The notes: generated by a model not told the origin, from the sequence alone. A stretch of 52,454 bases of DNA from Deltaproteobacteria bacterium (GCA_005879535.1 VBKI01000062.1:1-52454), one strand, 5' to 3'. Shown: positions 16,027 to 24,935, numbered from the stretch's first letter. Numbers and translations: made by a program.

Positions 16027-18156
16027 ATGAGTGCGGATGGAACAGGAACCGCGCCTCGGGCTGGAAACGTCGACCCGATGATCCTGTTCTCGGTCTGGAA
16101 CTGGCTACCTGCATTCTACGTGGTGGCGCAGACACAGCATCTGCCGACCGCTTCGAAGCGACTTCACCTCAGCGTGTCTGCCCTTTCACGAACAATTCGT
16201 CTGTTGGAAGCGGCTGTCGGACGTCCGCTGTTTCACCGCACCGGCCGGAATCTGCAGCTGAACGCTCATGGAGAAGGGTTGCTCTTGGCCGTCGAGCGTT
16301 CGATCGGCGTTCTCGCGCCCGAATTCGATCGCCTTACCGCGAACGGGTTCGCGTCCGCATTGCATATCGGCATCGCGGATCCTCTCAGCCAGGGCGTCGT
16401 CATGCCGGTCGTGCGAAGCATGCAGCTCGAACATAGCGACTTCGTGCCCTTTCTTCATGGCTGCGTCGACGGCGCAGAGGCGAGCAAACTGCTCTTGACG
16501 GGCGATCTCGATCTCGTCCTGTCTTCCGAGCGACTGTCAGAGAAGGCGCTTGCCGCGGAGTCCCTCGGGCAATTTTCGAATGGTGTCTACTGTGGCCTCG
16601 GACATCCGCTGTTCCAGGTTCCGTCCGCGGGGCAGGCAGCGATTCTGCGGCATCCCTTCGTCGTTTGCTTCCCGCGTGGAAGCGCCTGGCCCGCCGTTCT
16701 GCAGAGGAAGATCGGGGTATACGTGAATCATGAGGAGACCGCGCTCGATCTCTGTCTCGGGGGAGAATTCCTCGCGGTCCTTCCGGACGTGATCGCGCAT
16801 TCCTACGTCACGCACGGCGCTTTGTGCCGACTTCCCCTACCCGGTGTTTCTGCGACCCCCCTCTTCGTTACTTGCCGCGCCGGCGACGAATCGCGGGACT
16901 GTATCGGTGCAGTTGTCCGCGCGGTCCATCATCACTTGGAAGGCCTCGGTGCTCTCGAGCTGCGGGCCCCGCGGATGCGAACCGCCCGGGTCCGTCAGGG
17001 ATGCGCCAGACCCGGTACGATCGCGTGCGAGGAGGACGCATTCCGATTCGGGGATTCGCTGCTGGTCCGCGCCGAGTACGCTGCAGCGCAGCGCGCATAC
17101 CGCGCCGCGCTGCGCGCACCGGCTGGGTCAGCGCGCGAGCGCGCCAAGTATCTGCTACGGCGCGCGCGCATTTCCCTCATGACCGCGAAATATGCGGCAG
17201 CTTACCGGGATTGTCGCGAAGCGCTGACGCTTGACGCGAGTCCCGCACAGCGCGCGAGCGCCGAGTCGATGCTTGCCCTCGCGCATTGTTATCGCGGAGA
17301 GCTCTCGTTTGCGCACAATGCAGTCTCCCGCGCGCGCGCCGGTCTCGGAGAAGCGATACGCATGTCCCGGACCGAAGGACTGAAAGCAACCGTGGACGTG
17401 GCGCGGGCGGAAGGGACGCTGTTCGTCGTCACCGGCCTGCCACGGAAAGCAGTCCGCTCTTACGTGCGCGGAGCAAACGCCGCCAGCGAATTGTCCAATG
17501 CCTGGGAGCACTCGATCGCCCTCGGCAACATCGCGGATGCCTACCTGCACGCGGGAAAGGCGGAGAGCGCCCTCCGCTACTTCGATCAGGCTGCCCGGCA
17601 GAAAGACGCCATCGGTGATCGATGGGGTATGTGTTACCTGCACCATGGGCGCGCATTCGTCTTTCTCGAGCGCGGCCACGTCGATCGCGCGCTCCGCGAA
17701 GCGGCCACCGGTCTCAAGCTGGCAATCGGCGTGTCGGATCTGAAACTCGTCGCAATGCTGAACATCCTCCTCGGCCGGGCGCATCTCGCGAGATCGGACT
17801 TGAAGGGTGCGCAACGAGCGTTCCGGTTCGCGCGAACGGCCGCAACACGATGCAAGGCGCGGTACGAGATGATCCAGGCGACGATTGGACTCGTCGACGT
17901 CGAGCTGAGTCACGGCGATGTCCGAACGGCCTTCGATCGAGCGATCCGCGCGCAGGCTCAGGCCGCGCGCAGCGGATCGAAGGACGCTCTCGCAGCCGCC
18001 CTGACGACGTGTGCCGCTGTACATATCCAGCGCGGCAGCGACGATCAGGCCCGACAGCTCCTGGGCTCGGCGCGCAAGCTTGCGTCGCGCCTGCCACGCT
18101 TCTACGGCTTTTGGTTCGCCGTGAGCGGTGGGCGTCCCGGGCATCTCCATATGTAG
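16027..18156 (+). CDS. LysR-type regulator fused to a C-terminal TPR array
   Basis: 709 residues from the ATG at 16027 (GAAGG 9 bases upstream; a GTG two codons earlier is possible). Residues about 20-85 form the LysR helix-turn-helix (PTASKRLHLSVSALSRTIRL, then GRPLFHRTGRNLQLNAHGEG). Residues about 90-300 resemble the LysR effector-binding domain (ALHIGIADPLSQGVVMPVVR; VYVNHEETALDLCLGGEFLA). After a linker with Cys residues, about 340-700 is a series of TPR-like helical pairs (YAAAQRAYRAALRAPAG; GNIADAYLHAGKAESALRYF; IQRGSDDQARQLLGSARKLA). Ordinary LysR proteins are about 300 residues and end after the effector domain. The TPR part may bind a partner protein. The cytochrome-type gene follows 90 bases downstream. 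Confidence 0.8.
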   Translation: MSADGTGTAPRAGNVDPMILFSVWNWLPAFYVVAQTQHLPTASKRLHLSVSALSRTIRLLEAAVGRPLFHRTGRNLQLNAHGEGLLLAVERSIGVLAPEFDRLTANGFASALHIGIADPLSQGVVMPVVRSMQLEHSDFVPFLHGCVDGAEASKLLLTGDLDLVLSSERLSEKALAAESLGQFSNGVYCGLGHPLFQVPSAGQAAILRHPFVVCFPRGSAWPAVLQRKIGVYVNHEETALDLCLGGEFLAVLPDVIAHSYVTHGALCRLPLPGVSATPLFVTCRAGDESRDCIGAVVRAVHHHLEGLGALELRAPRMRTARVRQGCARPGTIACEEDAFRFGDSLLVRAEYAAAQRAYRAALRAPAGSARERAKYLLRRARISLMTAKYAAAYRDCREALTLDASPAQRASAESMLALAHCYRGELSFAHNAVSRARAGLGEAIRMSRTEGLKATVDVARAEGTLFVVTGLPRKAVRSYVRGANAASELSNAWEHSIALGNIADAYLHAGKAESALRYFDQAARQKDAIGDRWGMCYLHHGRAFVFLERGHVDRALREAATGLKLAIGVSDLKLVAMLNILLGRAHLARSDLKGAQRAFRFARTAATRCKARYEMIQATIGLVDVELSHGDVRTAFDRAIRAQAQAARSGSKDALAAALTTCAAVHIQRGSDDQARQLLGSARKLASRLPRFYGFWFAVSGGRPGHLHM

Positions 18157-18246
18157 AACGATCCATCCCGATCACTGCGATGGACGCCGATCCCCGGCGG
18201 AGCGAACCTCAAACGTTCGCACCGCGCAAAACTGGGAGAGGCCACC

Positions 18247-19578
18247 GTGAAAACGACGTTCGTCACCGCAGCCGTCTTCCTCTTCGCTTGCAAAAGCCCC
18301 GCTCCCGCGGAAACGCCGCAGAACATCGCAGTCAAGCAAGCCCCCGAAGAGAGCTATCAGAAGTCCATCGACGACAGCGCGAAGAAGATGCTCGAACGAG
18401 GGCGCGATATCTTCCGCGACGAGAGCTTCGGTAGCGAGCAGTTCTGGGGCGACAAGCTGCGCCTTCACGAGGTGATCGCCGGCGAGAAGCACGGCGGAAC
18501 CGGCCAGGGGCTCACGCCGCGCACTGCCTTGGCCCTTGGCTTGCGGGTCGATTTCGGCCGGGTGCCGAGCGCTCTCGGTGACGTCATCAAGGGCGGCACG
18601 CTCAGCTTCGACGATGCCGAGAACACCAACAACCTTCTCAAGCACGATGCCGTCGTCGGAGTGAAGGCCTTCTACGAAGGCGACCGGATGGTTTCGGTCG
18701 GGATCACTTGCGCGCTCTGCCACTCGACCACCGACGACAACTTCGGCAAGGGAATCGGCCGGCGACTCGATGGGTGGCCCAACCGCGATCTGGACGTGGG
18801 AAAGATCGTCGCGCTGGCGCCGAATCTGAAGCCGATTGCGGAGCTGCTGGGCGTCGATGTCGCCACCGTCAAGAAGGTGCTGGAGAGCTGGGGGCCGGGA
18901 AAGTACGACGCCGAGCTCCTGATCGACGGGAAGGCTTTCCGGCCCGACGGCAAGAGCGCCGCCACGCTCATCCCCGCCGCCTTCGGCCTCGCCGGCGTGA
19001 ACCTGCACACGTACACGGGCTGGGGCACGGTGACGTACTGGAATGCATACGTGGCAAACACGCAGATGCACGGCGTGGGGACGTTCTTCGATCCGAGGCT
19101 CGACGATGCGAAGAAATTTCCCGTCGCGGCGAGAGCGAAGACCGGACATGCGCGGCCGAAGGTGGATCACGTCACCGAGAACCTCGCGGCGTTGCACTTC
19201 TACCAGCTGGCCATTCCTCCGCCGAAGCCGCCGGACGACTCCTATGACAAGAGGCTCGCGGCGCAGGGCCAGGCGCTCTTCAATGGCAAGGCAACCTGCG
19301 CGCGGTGTCATGTGCCGCCGCTCTTCGTCGAGCCGGGGTGGTCGATGCATACGGCGGAGGAGATCGGGATCGATGATTTTCAGGCGCGCCGTTCGCCGGA
19401 CGAGCGATATCGGACGACGCCGCTGCGCGGATTGTTCGTGCGCGCGAAGGGCGGCTTCTATCACGACGGCCGCTTCGCCACGCTGGGAGACGTGATCGAT
19501 CATTACGATCGCCACTTCAAGCTGGGGCTGACCGAGAACGAGAAGACCGCGCTGGCGAACTATCTCCGTTCGCTTTGA
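18247..19578 (+). CDS. Lipoprotein with two haem c motifs (di-haem peroxidase-like)
   Basis: 443 residues from GTG 18247 with GGGAGAGG upstream. Lipobox FAC at residue 15. The first haem motif CALCH is at residues 155-159 and the second CARCH at 351-355, each in a cytochrome-like setting (NGKATCARCHVPPLF; then TPLRGLFVRAKGGFYHDGRF, LGDVIDHYDRHFKLGLTENE near the end). The C-terminal part matches the di-haem cytochrome c peroxidase/MauG outline, but the middle (160-350) is longer than usual. It is probably a membrane-anchored periplasmic redox enzyme. Expression may depend on the LysR-TPR gene just upstream; that is inference. Confidence 0.75.
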   Translation: MKTTFVTAAVFLFACKSPAPAETPQNIAVKQAPEESYQKSIDDSAKKMLERGRDIFRDESFGSEQFWGDKLRLHEVIAGEKHGGTGQGLTPRTALALGLRVDFGRVPSALGDVIKGGTLSFDDAENTNNLLKHDAVVGVKAFYEGDRMVSVGITCALCHSTTDDNFGKGIGRRLDGWPNRDLDVGKIVALAPNLKPIAELLGVDVATVKKVLESWGPGKYDAELLIDGKAFRPDGKSAATLIPAAFGLAGVNLHTYTGWGTVTYWNAYVANTQMHGVGTFFDPRLDDAKKFPVAARAKTGHARPKVDHVTENLAALHFYQLAIPPPKPPDDSYDKRLAAQGQALFNGKATCARCHVPPLFVEPGWSMHTAEEIGIDDFQARRSPDERYRTTPLRGLFVRAKGGFYHDGRFATLGDVIDHYDRHFKLGLTENEKTALANYLRSL

Positions 19579-19594
19579 TCGGAAGCACGTATAC

Positions 19595-19960
19595 TCAATG
19601 GATTGAGCCGCGCGCGCCGTTCTGGGGTGATTGTGTACTAACGAACTTGAGCCCGATTCCGCGCATCCCCGACCGGCTCGCGTCCGCACGGGCGAAATTG
19701 ATGTAGCACTGGTAGCGGACTTCCCCTTCCAGCGTCATCTCCGCTCCGCCGTTCGGAGAGGAGAACGTCACAGAGACCCGGGTGCCGAGCGGGAACGGCT
19801 CGCGGGTTTCGATGAACATCCCGGTATCCGTGATGTTTCGTCCGATGCCGCTGGCGATTCCCCGGTCGCCTTCGAGAAAGACCGGGAACGCCTTGTCGAG
19901 CTTCCCTACCGCGATGGCAGGCTTCAGTTCCGGCTGTACTTTTTCCGTACGGCTGGACAT
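19595..19960 (-). CDS. PilZ domain protein
   Basis: 121 residues, nearly all one PilZ-like domain: FLEGDRGIASGIGRNITDTG (about 28-47), MFIETREPFPLGTRVSVTF (about 48-66) and MRGIGLKFVS near the C-terminus. The family usually binds cyclic di-GMP through an RxxxR and D/NxSxxG pair; here the second motif reads NITDTG with T for S, and no clear RxxxR is visible before it. Binding is therefore uncertain. PilZ proteins of this short type are numerous in Myxococcota. Its stop lies 17 bases from the convergent cytochrome gene, inside a small CTCAAT/ATTGAG inverted repeat. Confidence 0.75.
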   Translation of the reverse strand: MSSRTEKVQPELKPAIAVGKLDKAFPVFLEGDRGIASGIGRNITDTGMFIETREPFPLGTRVSVTFSSPNGGAEMTLEGEVRYQCYINFARADASRSGMRGIGLKFVSTQSPQNGARGSIH

Positions 19961-20066
19961 GGGCCGAACGCGCTCCCGCTTGGCTGGACGGCCGCACCCT
20001 AGGTGCGGGGCGACACTCCGTCAAGAAAGCGGGCGGCGGCCGGTCGCGCGCCGGACAGCGGCAGCT

Positions 20067-20072
20067 TAGATT
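20067..20072 (+). promoter_or_regulatory. Putative -10 element close to the ATG (leaderless start)
   Basis: TAGATT ends 6 bases before the ATG at 20079, and no Shine-Dalgarno sequence is present. A transcript starting at the ATG itself would explain both. No good -35 is visible. Confidence 0.3.
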
Positions 20073-20078
20073 GAAACC

Positions 20079-20429
20079 ATGAAGGGCCACCTGGGCGCCG
20101 TGCTCACCACCGGGCTTGCCGCCTTGGCGCTCGCGCTCGCCCTTCTCCAGGCAGCGGTCGTCGCGCACGGCGCGCCGAAGATGGAAGGGGTCACCGCTGC
20201 TCGGTCCGGTCCGACCAATCGCTACTCTGCGCCCGGTGGTCGCTCCGGTATCCCCTGGGTACCGGCGGAGAAGGTGCAACCGCAGAAGCCCGCGCCGCTC
20301 CCCGAGAACCCCGAGGGCCGCACGCCGCCGAATCGGCAGCAGGAGGAACATCGCCCTCCTCCGCCATCGCGGTTTCGCGGCACGCAGCCGCGCCTCGGGC
20401 CGCAACCCGCCCGCAAGGCTGCGGCGTAA
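20079..20429 (+). CDS. Small exported proline-rich protein
   Basis: 116 residues. The first 30 form a signal peptide or membrane anchor (GLAALALALALLQAAVVAHG). The rest is proline-, arginine- and glutamine-rich (EKVQPQKPAPLPENPEGRTP, then HRPPPPSRFRG) and likely unstructured. No family recognised. It is 12 bases from the convergent htrA stop. The frame could be chance in such GC-rich DNA, but the strong signal sequence argues that it is real. Confidence 0.5.
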   Translation: MKGHLGAVLTTGLAALALALALLQAAVVAHGAPKMEGVTAARSGPTNRYSAPGGRSGIPWVPAEKVQPQKPAPLPENPEGRTPPNRQQEEHRPPPPSRFRGTQPRLGPQPARKAAA

Positions 20430-20441
20430 AGCACAGGCTAC

Positions 20442-22058
20442 TTACTTTACCCGGACCGGAACGTACGTCGTCGACTGGCCGTGCTTGATGCGCAGGAGCG
20501 CCGTGTCGCCCTTTTTCACGCTCTTGACGGCGGTCCGATAATCCGACGCGGAGCCGACGGGCCGCCGATTCACCTCGACGACGATGTCGCCGGGCTCGAG
20601 ACCGGCGTCCGCCGCCGGCGAGTCCTGCGCGACGTCCACTACCACCGCGCCGCGGGTCGAGGCGTCGACCTGCGACCTGCGCGCGAGCTGCGGCGTCACG
20701 TCCTGCACCGAGAGCCCGAGCAGATCACCCTGTTCCTTCTCGCTGCCGCTCCGGCTCGGAGTCCGTCCGCTCGGCTCGCGCTCGTCGGGGCGCTCCGCCA
20801 GCTTGACGTCGACGGCGCGCGATCTGCCCTCGCGGACGACGTCCAGCTTGACCGTGTGCCCCGGCGGGATCACACCGACGTCGCGGGTGAGCTGGCTGTT
20901 GTCGTTCACCGGCTTGCCATTGAGCGCGACGACCACGTCGCCGGGCTTGATCCCGGCATGTTCCGCCGGGCTGTCCTTCACCACGTCGGCGATCAGGGCG
21001 CCCTTCGTGGACTTGAGCCCGAGGTTGTCCACCATGTCGGCGGTGATGGCCTGCGGCTGCACGCCGAGGAAGCCGCGCACGACCTTTCCCGTCTGCTTCA
21101 GCTGGGGAAGGATCTGCTTCACCACGTTCACCGGAATGGCGAAGCCGATGGTGTTCGCGCCGCTGATGATGGCGGCGTTCACGCCCACCACCTCGCCCTT
21201 CATGTTGAAGAGCGGGCCCCCGGAGTTGCCGGGATTGATGGACGCATCGGTCTGCAGGTAATCGGAGTACGGACCGCCGAACTGCGTGCGCTCCTTCGCG
21301 CTGATGATTCCGGAGGTCACGGTGGCTTGCAGCCCGAAGGGCTCGCCGATGGCAAGGACGTAGTCGCCGACCTCGATGCTGTCGGAATCGCCGAGCGTCG
21401 CGTACTTCAACTTGTCGACGTCCTTGCCCTCGATCTTGAGGATGGCGATGTCGCTCTTGGGGTCATTGCCGATCACCTTCGCGGCGAACTCGCGCGCGCC
21501 ACCGGGCGCGGTCTCGTCGGTGATCACCTTGATCTCGTCCATCGGCCGGTAACGCCCGGGCCGCGATTCGTCCTGGATCTCGACCACGTGGTTGTTGGTG
21601 AGGACCAGCCCGTCGCCGATCAGGAAGCCGGAGCCCAGCCCGCGGCGCTCCTGCTCGTTCGGCATCGGCTGCCCGAAGTAGCGGAAGAAACGCTCCATCG
21701 GATCCTGGGAATCGTCCTCGTCGCCACCATTGTCCTCGTCCTGCTGCGGCGGCCGGACCCGCGGATGGCCCTGGGGCATCCGCTGCGAAACCCGGCCCTG
21801 GCGGGGCTTGATGCGCGAGTTGATGTTCACCACCACCGGTCGGAGCTGCTTCACCAGCGGCGCCAGGGAGGGCATCGGACCCACCTGCTTCACGGTTTCG
21901 GCGGTGGTGGGCGGCGAGGCCGCTGCCGCCTGCGCGTCGGCGGCGAGGATGGAGCTGTCGGTTGTCCGGCGCTGGCAAGCCGACACCAGCGGCAGCGCGG
22001 CGACGGCGGCGAAAGCGCCGGCGATCAGTGCGGAAAAAAGGGTGAAACGGCGATGCAT
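20442..22058 (-). CDS. degP: HtrA/DegP-type serine protease with two PDZ domains
   Basis: 538 residues. A signal with a possible lipobox (LVSAC, Cys28) is followed by an acidic, disordered stretch (about 85-120). The trypsin-like domain has the triad His157 (LTNNHVVE), Asp203 (KSDIAILK) and Ser279 (PGNSGGPLF). Two PDZ domains follow (about 325-415 and about 445-538). The family degrades and refolds damaged proteins in the periplasm. GGAGG precedes the ATG. It lies downstream of ftsH and the region 1.1-like gene on the same strand but after a 177-base gap with its own promoter-like signals. Confidence 0.92.
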   Translation of the reverse strand: MHRRFTLFSALIAGAFAAVAALPLVSACQRRTTDSSILAADAQAAAASPPTTAETVKQVGPMPSLAPLVKQLRPVVVNINSRIKPRQGRVSQRMPQGHPRVRPPQQDEDNGGDEDDSQDPMERFFRYFGQPMPNEQERRGLGSGFLIGDGLVLTNNHVVEIQDESRPGRYRPMDEIKVITDETAPGGAREFAAKVIGNDPKSDIAILKIEGKDVDKLKYATLGDSDSIEVGDYVLAIGEPFGLQATVTSGIISAKERTQFGGPYSDYLQTDASINPGNSGGPLFNMKGEVVGVNAAIISGANTIGFAIPVNVVKQILPQLKQTGKVVRGFLGVQPQAITADMVDNLGLKSTKGALIADVVKDSPAEHAGIKPGDVVVALNGKPVNDNSQLTRDVGVIPPGHTVKLDVVREGRSRAVDVKLAERPDEREPSGRTPSRSGSEKEQGDLLGLSVQDVTPQLARRSQVDASTRGAVVVDVAQDSPAADAGLEPGDIVVEVNRRPVGSASDYRTAVKSVKKGDTALLRIKHGQSTTYVPVRVK

Positions 22059-22113
22059 GAAACCTCCGAGGGAGCGGCCGCCGGAAAGAACAGCGATCTG
22101 CTCCGTCTATTTC

Positions 22114-22171
22114 GACGCGCCGTGCGCGAAAATGTTTCGCGTCGAGACGCGAACATGTTTCGCGACGAAAC
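22114..22171 (-). promoter_or_regulatory. ECF-sigma-like promoter and palindromes upstream of htrA
   Basis: On the minus strand, CGAAAC (22134-22139) is followed after a 16-base spacer by CGTC (22114-22117), the layout of extracytoplasmic-function sigma promoters (GAAAC-N16-CGT). Overlapping this are a perfect 8-bp inverted repeat TTCGCGTC-GA-GACGCGAA (22136-22153) and a second, GTTTCG-CGA-CGAAAC (22157-22171). The 10-mer ATGTTTCGCG occurs twice, 23 bases apart (22132 and 22155), so the -35-like motif is duplicated. A predicted start near 22107 leaves a leader of about 50 bases. Confidence 0.55.
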
Positions 22172-22235
22172 GGCGATGCGAGCGAACGTAACGCTCTTGG
22201 CCCCGCCGTCAAGGCGGTTTGATTGCAGACCCGTT

Positions 22236-22496
22236 TCAGTGCGATTCGGGCACGCCCTGGAGCTCGTCCCGGGAAGAGCGCAGGTCCTCCAGCTCCACCC
22301 TCTTGCCGCGCCGGTCCAGGACCTCCACCCGGGCGGCGTGCAGCGAATAGTAGAGCAGCCAGCGCTCGGCATCGGTGAGGGCGCCTGGCGGGAGCGCTTC
22401 GTCGATCTCCTCCACGGTGAGCAACCCGCGGCGGATGCCCCGGGTGAAAAGTGCCTTCCGCGCCTTGTGGGATCGGCCGATCTTCAGCGAAGACAT
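22236..22496 (-). CDS. Stand-alone sigma-70 region 1.1-like protein
   Basis: 86 residues. The segment KALFTRGIRRGLLTVEEIDE followed by ALPPGALTDAERWLLYYSLH and VEVLDRRGKR matches the layout of region 1.1 of primary sigma factors (x-x-G-K-x-x-G-x-L-T-x-E-E-I-x-x-A-L-P-P-x ... I-E-V-V-D). Nothing resembling regions 1.2-4 is attached. In the primary sigma factor, region 1.1 keeps free sigma from binding DNA, and a similar fold is used by the delta subunit of Firmicutes RNA polymerase. Translation starts at 22496 after GGAGG. It begins 14 bases after ftsH on the same strand, so the two are likely co-transcribed. Confidence 0.7.
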   Translation of the reverse strand: MSSLKIGRSHKARKALFTRGIRRGLLTVEEIDEALPPGALTDAERWLLYYSLHAARVEVLDRRGKRVELEDLRSSRDELQGVPESH

Positions 22497-22510
22497 TCGC
22501 CTCCAGGGGT

Positions 22511-24454
22511 TTACGCGCTCTCTCTGTGCTCGCGCTCCGCCTCTGCCCCAGGCCCTTGCTTCTCCACTGGCAACGCGCCGGACTCGGCCAGGATCCGGCG
22601 CAGTTCCTCGCCCTCGATCACCTCCGTCTGGAGCAGGCGTGCGGCCACCCTGCTCAGCGCGTCGCGATGCCGGACGATCAGCTCCCGCGCCCGCTGCATC
22701 GCCTCTTCGATGAGCCGGGAGACCTCCTCGTCGATGCGGCGCTGCGTGCGCTCGCTGTACGCCTTGTCCGTCAACCCGGCCATGCCGTCGTTGGTCCGGA
22801 GGAAGGGCGAGCGGCCCCTCTCGGCGTAACTGATCGGTCCCAGCGCCTCCGACATCCCATACTCCGTCACCATCAGCCGCGCGATCTCCGTCGCCTGCTT
22901 GAAGTCGTTGGAGGCTCCCGTGGAGATGGAACCGACCACGATCTCCTCCGCTGCGCGGCCGCCCATCAGGCCCGCCATCTTGTCGAGGAGCTCTTCCCTC
23001 GACATCAGATACCGATCCTCGAGCGGAAGCTGCAGGGTGTACCCGAGAGCGGCCAGTCCGCGCGGAATGATCGAGATCTTGTGCACCGGCTCGGAGTGCG
23101 CGCAGAGGCTGGACACGAGAGCGTGCCCGGACTCGTGGTAGGCGACGATCTCCTTCTCCTTCTCGTTCATCCGGCGCGTCTTCTTTTCCAGCCCCGCCAC
23201 CACGCGCTCGATGGCCTCCATGAAGTCGGCCATCACCACCTTGTCGCGGTCCTTGCGCGCTGCCAGCAGCGCGGCCTCGTTGACCACGTTCGCCAGATCG
23301 GCCCCCGCGAATCCCGGCGTGCGCGCGGCGACCAGCTTGAGATCGACGTCGGCGCCCAGCTTCACCTCGCGGGAGTGGATGCGGAGGATCTCCTCGCGCC
23401 CCTTGCGGTCCGGCCGGTCGACGAGCACCTGCCGATCGAAGCGGCCGGGACGCATCAGCGCCGGATCGAGGATCTCCGGGCGGTTGGTGGCAGCGAGCAC
23501 GATCAGCGCGGTGCGCGAGTCGAAGCCGTCCATCTCCGCCAGCATCTGGTTCAGGGTCTGCTCGCGCTCGTCGTGTCCGCCGAAGACGCCGGCGTTGCGG
23601 CTCTTGCCGATGGCATCCAGCTCGTCGATGAAGATGATGGCCGGCGCCTTGGCGGCGGCCTGCTGGAAGAGATCGCGCACGCGCGCGGCGCCCACGCCGA
23701 CGAACATCTCCACGAACTCTGACCCGGAGAGGCTGAAAAAGGGCACGCCGGCCTCGCCGGCCACGGCGCGCGCCAGGAGCGTCTTGCCGGTTCCGGGCGG
23801 GCCCACCAGCAGCACACCCTTGGGAATGCGGCCGCCGAGCCGGCGGAACTTCGCGGGCATCTTGAGGAACTCGACGATCTCCTTCAACTCGTCAGCGGCT
23901 TCGTCGACGCCGGCGACGTCCTTGAAGGTGACGCCGGTGTTCGACTCCATGTAGACGCGCGCCTTGGTCTTGCCGAACGACATCACCCCGGGAGGTCCGC
24001 CGCCCATGCCGCCGGACATCCGCCGCGTGAGCCAGGAGACGAAGAGCAGGCCGATGCCGATGGGGACGATCAGCATCCAGATCATCTCGCTCATCCCGCT
24101 CTCGGAAACCGCGTCGTACTCGATGCGCTTGTCCTGCAGCGTCTTCACCAGCGTCGTGTCACCGGCGACGCGCACGGCGAACCAGGGCAGCTCGCCCTTC
24201 GTCTCGCCCGCCTTCGGATAGCATTTCACCCATTCGTTGCTGAGGACGACCTTCTGGCAGCCATCGCTCTGGACGCGCTCGAGCAGGCGGCTGTACGGCA
24301 CGCGCTGGAACCCGGCGTCCTGGAAGAGCGAGCGCAGGAGCAGGAAACCGACCAGAAGCAGGAGAACGTAGACCAGCGGCGAACCGAACCGCGGACCCGA
24401 CCCGGGCGGCTTGTCGAGCTTTTTCCCGCGCGGATTCGGCTTCCCGATCGCCAT
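22511..24454 (-). CDS. ftsH: ATP-dependent membrane metalloprotease FtsH
   Basis: 647 residues. Two membrane segments (about 26-42 and 125-141) enclose the periplasmic domain. The AAA+ part has Walker A GPPGTGKT (218-225), Walker [12 protein letters not shown] (about 273-283) and the second region of homology with the arginine fingers ([19 protein letters not shown], about 324-342). The zinc site is HESGH (440-444). The enzyme pulls membrane and short-lived cytoplasmic proteins into its protease chamber. It is followed closely by the region 1.1-like gene. Confidence 0.95.
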   Translation of the reverse strand: MAIGKPNPRGKKLDKPPGSGPRFGSPLVYVLLLLVGFLLLRSLFQDAGFQRVPYSRLLERVQSDGCQKVVLSNEWVKCYPKAGETKGELPWFAVRVAGDTTLVKTLQDKRIEYDAVSESGMSEMIWMLIVPIGIGLLFVSWLTRRMSGGMGGGPPGVMSFGKTKARVYMESNTGVTFKDVAGVDEAADELKEIVEFLKMPAKFRRLGGRIPKGVLLVGPPGTGKTLLARAVAGEAGVPFFSLSGSEFVEMFVGVGAARVRDLFQQAAAKAPAIIFIDELDAIGKSRNAGVFGGHDEREQTLNQMLAEMDGFDSRTALIVLAATNRPEILDPALMRPGRFDRQVLVDRPDRKGREEILRIHSREVKLGADVDLKLVAARTPGFAGADLANVVNEAALLAARKDRDKVVMADFMEAIERVVAGLEKKTRRMNEKEKEIVAYHESGHALVSSLCAHSEPVHKISIIPRGLAALGYTLQLPLEDRYLMSREELLDKMAGLMGGRAAEEIVVGSISTGASNDFKQATEIARLMVTEYGMSEALGPISYAERGRSPFLRTNDGMAGLTDKAYSERTQRRIDEEVSRLIEEAMQRARELIVRHRDALSRVAARLLQTEVIEGEELRRILAESGALPVEKQGPGAEAEREHRESA

Positions 24455-24531
24455 CGAACGGCCCCCTCCCCCCGAAGAGTCGTGCCCCCGGAAGGAAGGT
24501 TAACGATGGCGAACAGATTCGGCAGCTTGCG

Positions 24532-24927
24532 TCAGTGAGTGAGATCGAGCAGCTGAGCGACCGTCTTCTCGTCTGCTGCAGGAAACTCGTACTGATCCAT
24601 CTCCTGCGGTGAGACCCAGCGGTGATCGTGCACCTTCTTGTGGTTGATGTCGCCGCGCACGAGCTTGCACCGGTATACGCGGAAGTCGATGTCGTAGTGC
24701 GGATAGCTGTGTTGCACGTGGATCACGCGGTCGCCCACATCGACGTCGATCTCCATCTCCTCCTTCAGCTCACGCGCGAGCGCGGCCTCGTCGGATTCGC
24801 CCTCCTCGACGCGCCCGCCAGGGAATTCCCATAAGAGCGGCAGGGTTGCCGTCGGGCGGCGCTGGGTAATCAGGTACTTGCCGTCCCTCTCGATCATGGC
24901 GGCGACGACGCGGATCCGATGTGGCAT
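24532..24927 (-). CDS. NUDIX hydrolase (MutT-like)
   Basis: 131 residues. The Nudix box GRVEEGESDEAALARELKEE plus MEI (about 37-59) is complete except that the usual Gly before the last hydrophobic residue is Glu. The surrounding fold is typical: VVAAMIERDGKYLITQRRP at the start and DHRWVSPQEMDQYEF near the end. Family members clear damaged or excess nucleotides such as 8-oxo-dGTP or 5-methyl-dCTP. A longer open frame extends to 24987, but the chosen ATG at 24927 gives the normal length. Promoter-like TTGCCG-N17-TATCGT ends 8 bases before this ATG, suggesting a leaderless message. Confidence 0.85.
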   Translation of the reverse strand: MPHRIRVVAAMIERDGKYLITQRRPTATLPLLWEFPGGRVEEGESDEAALARELKEEMEIDVDVGDRVIHVQHSYPHYDIDFRVYRCKLVRGDINHKKVHDHRWVSPQEMDQYEFPAADEKTVAQLLDLTH

Positions 24928-24935
24928 GACAACCG

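Noticed and set aside
20481-22829. Very long plus-strand frame across htrA and the region 1.1-like gene
   Set aside because: It is the antisense of htrA, the region 1.1-like gene and part of ftsH, with His/Arg/Asp-rich composition and no ribosome site.
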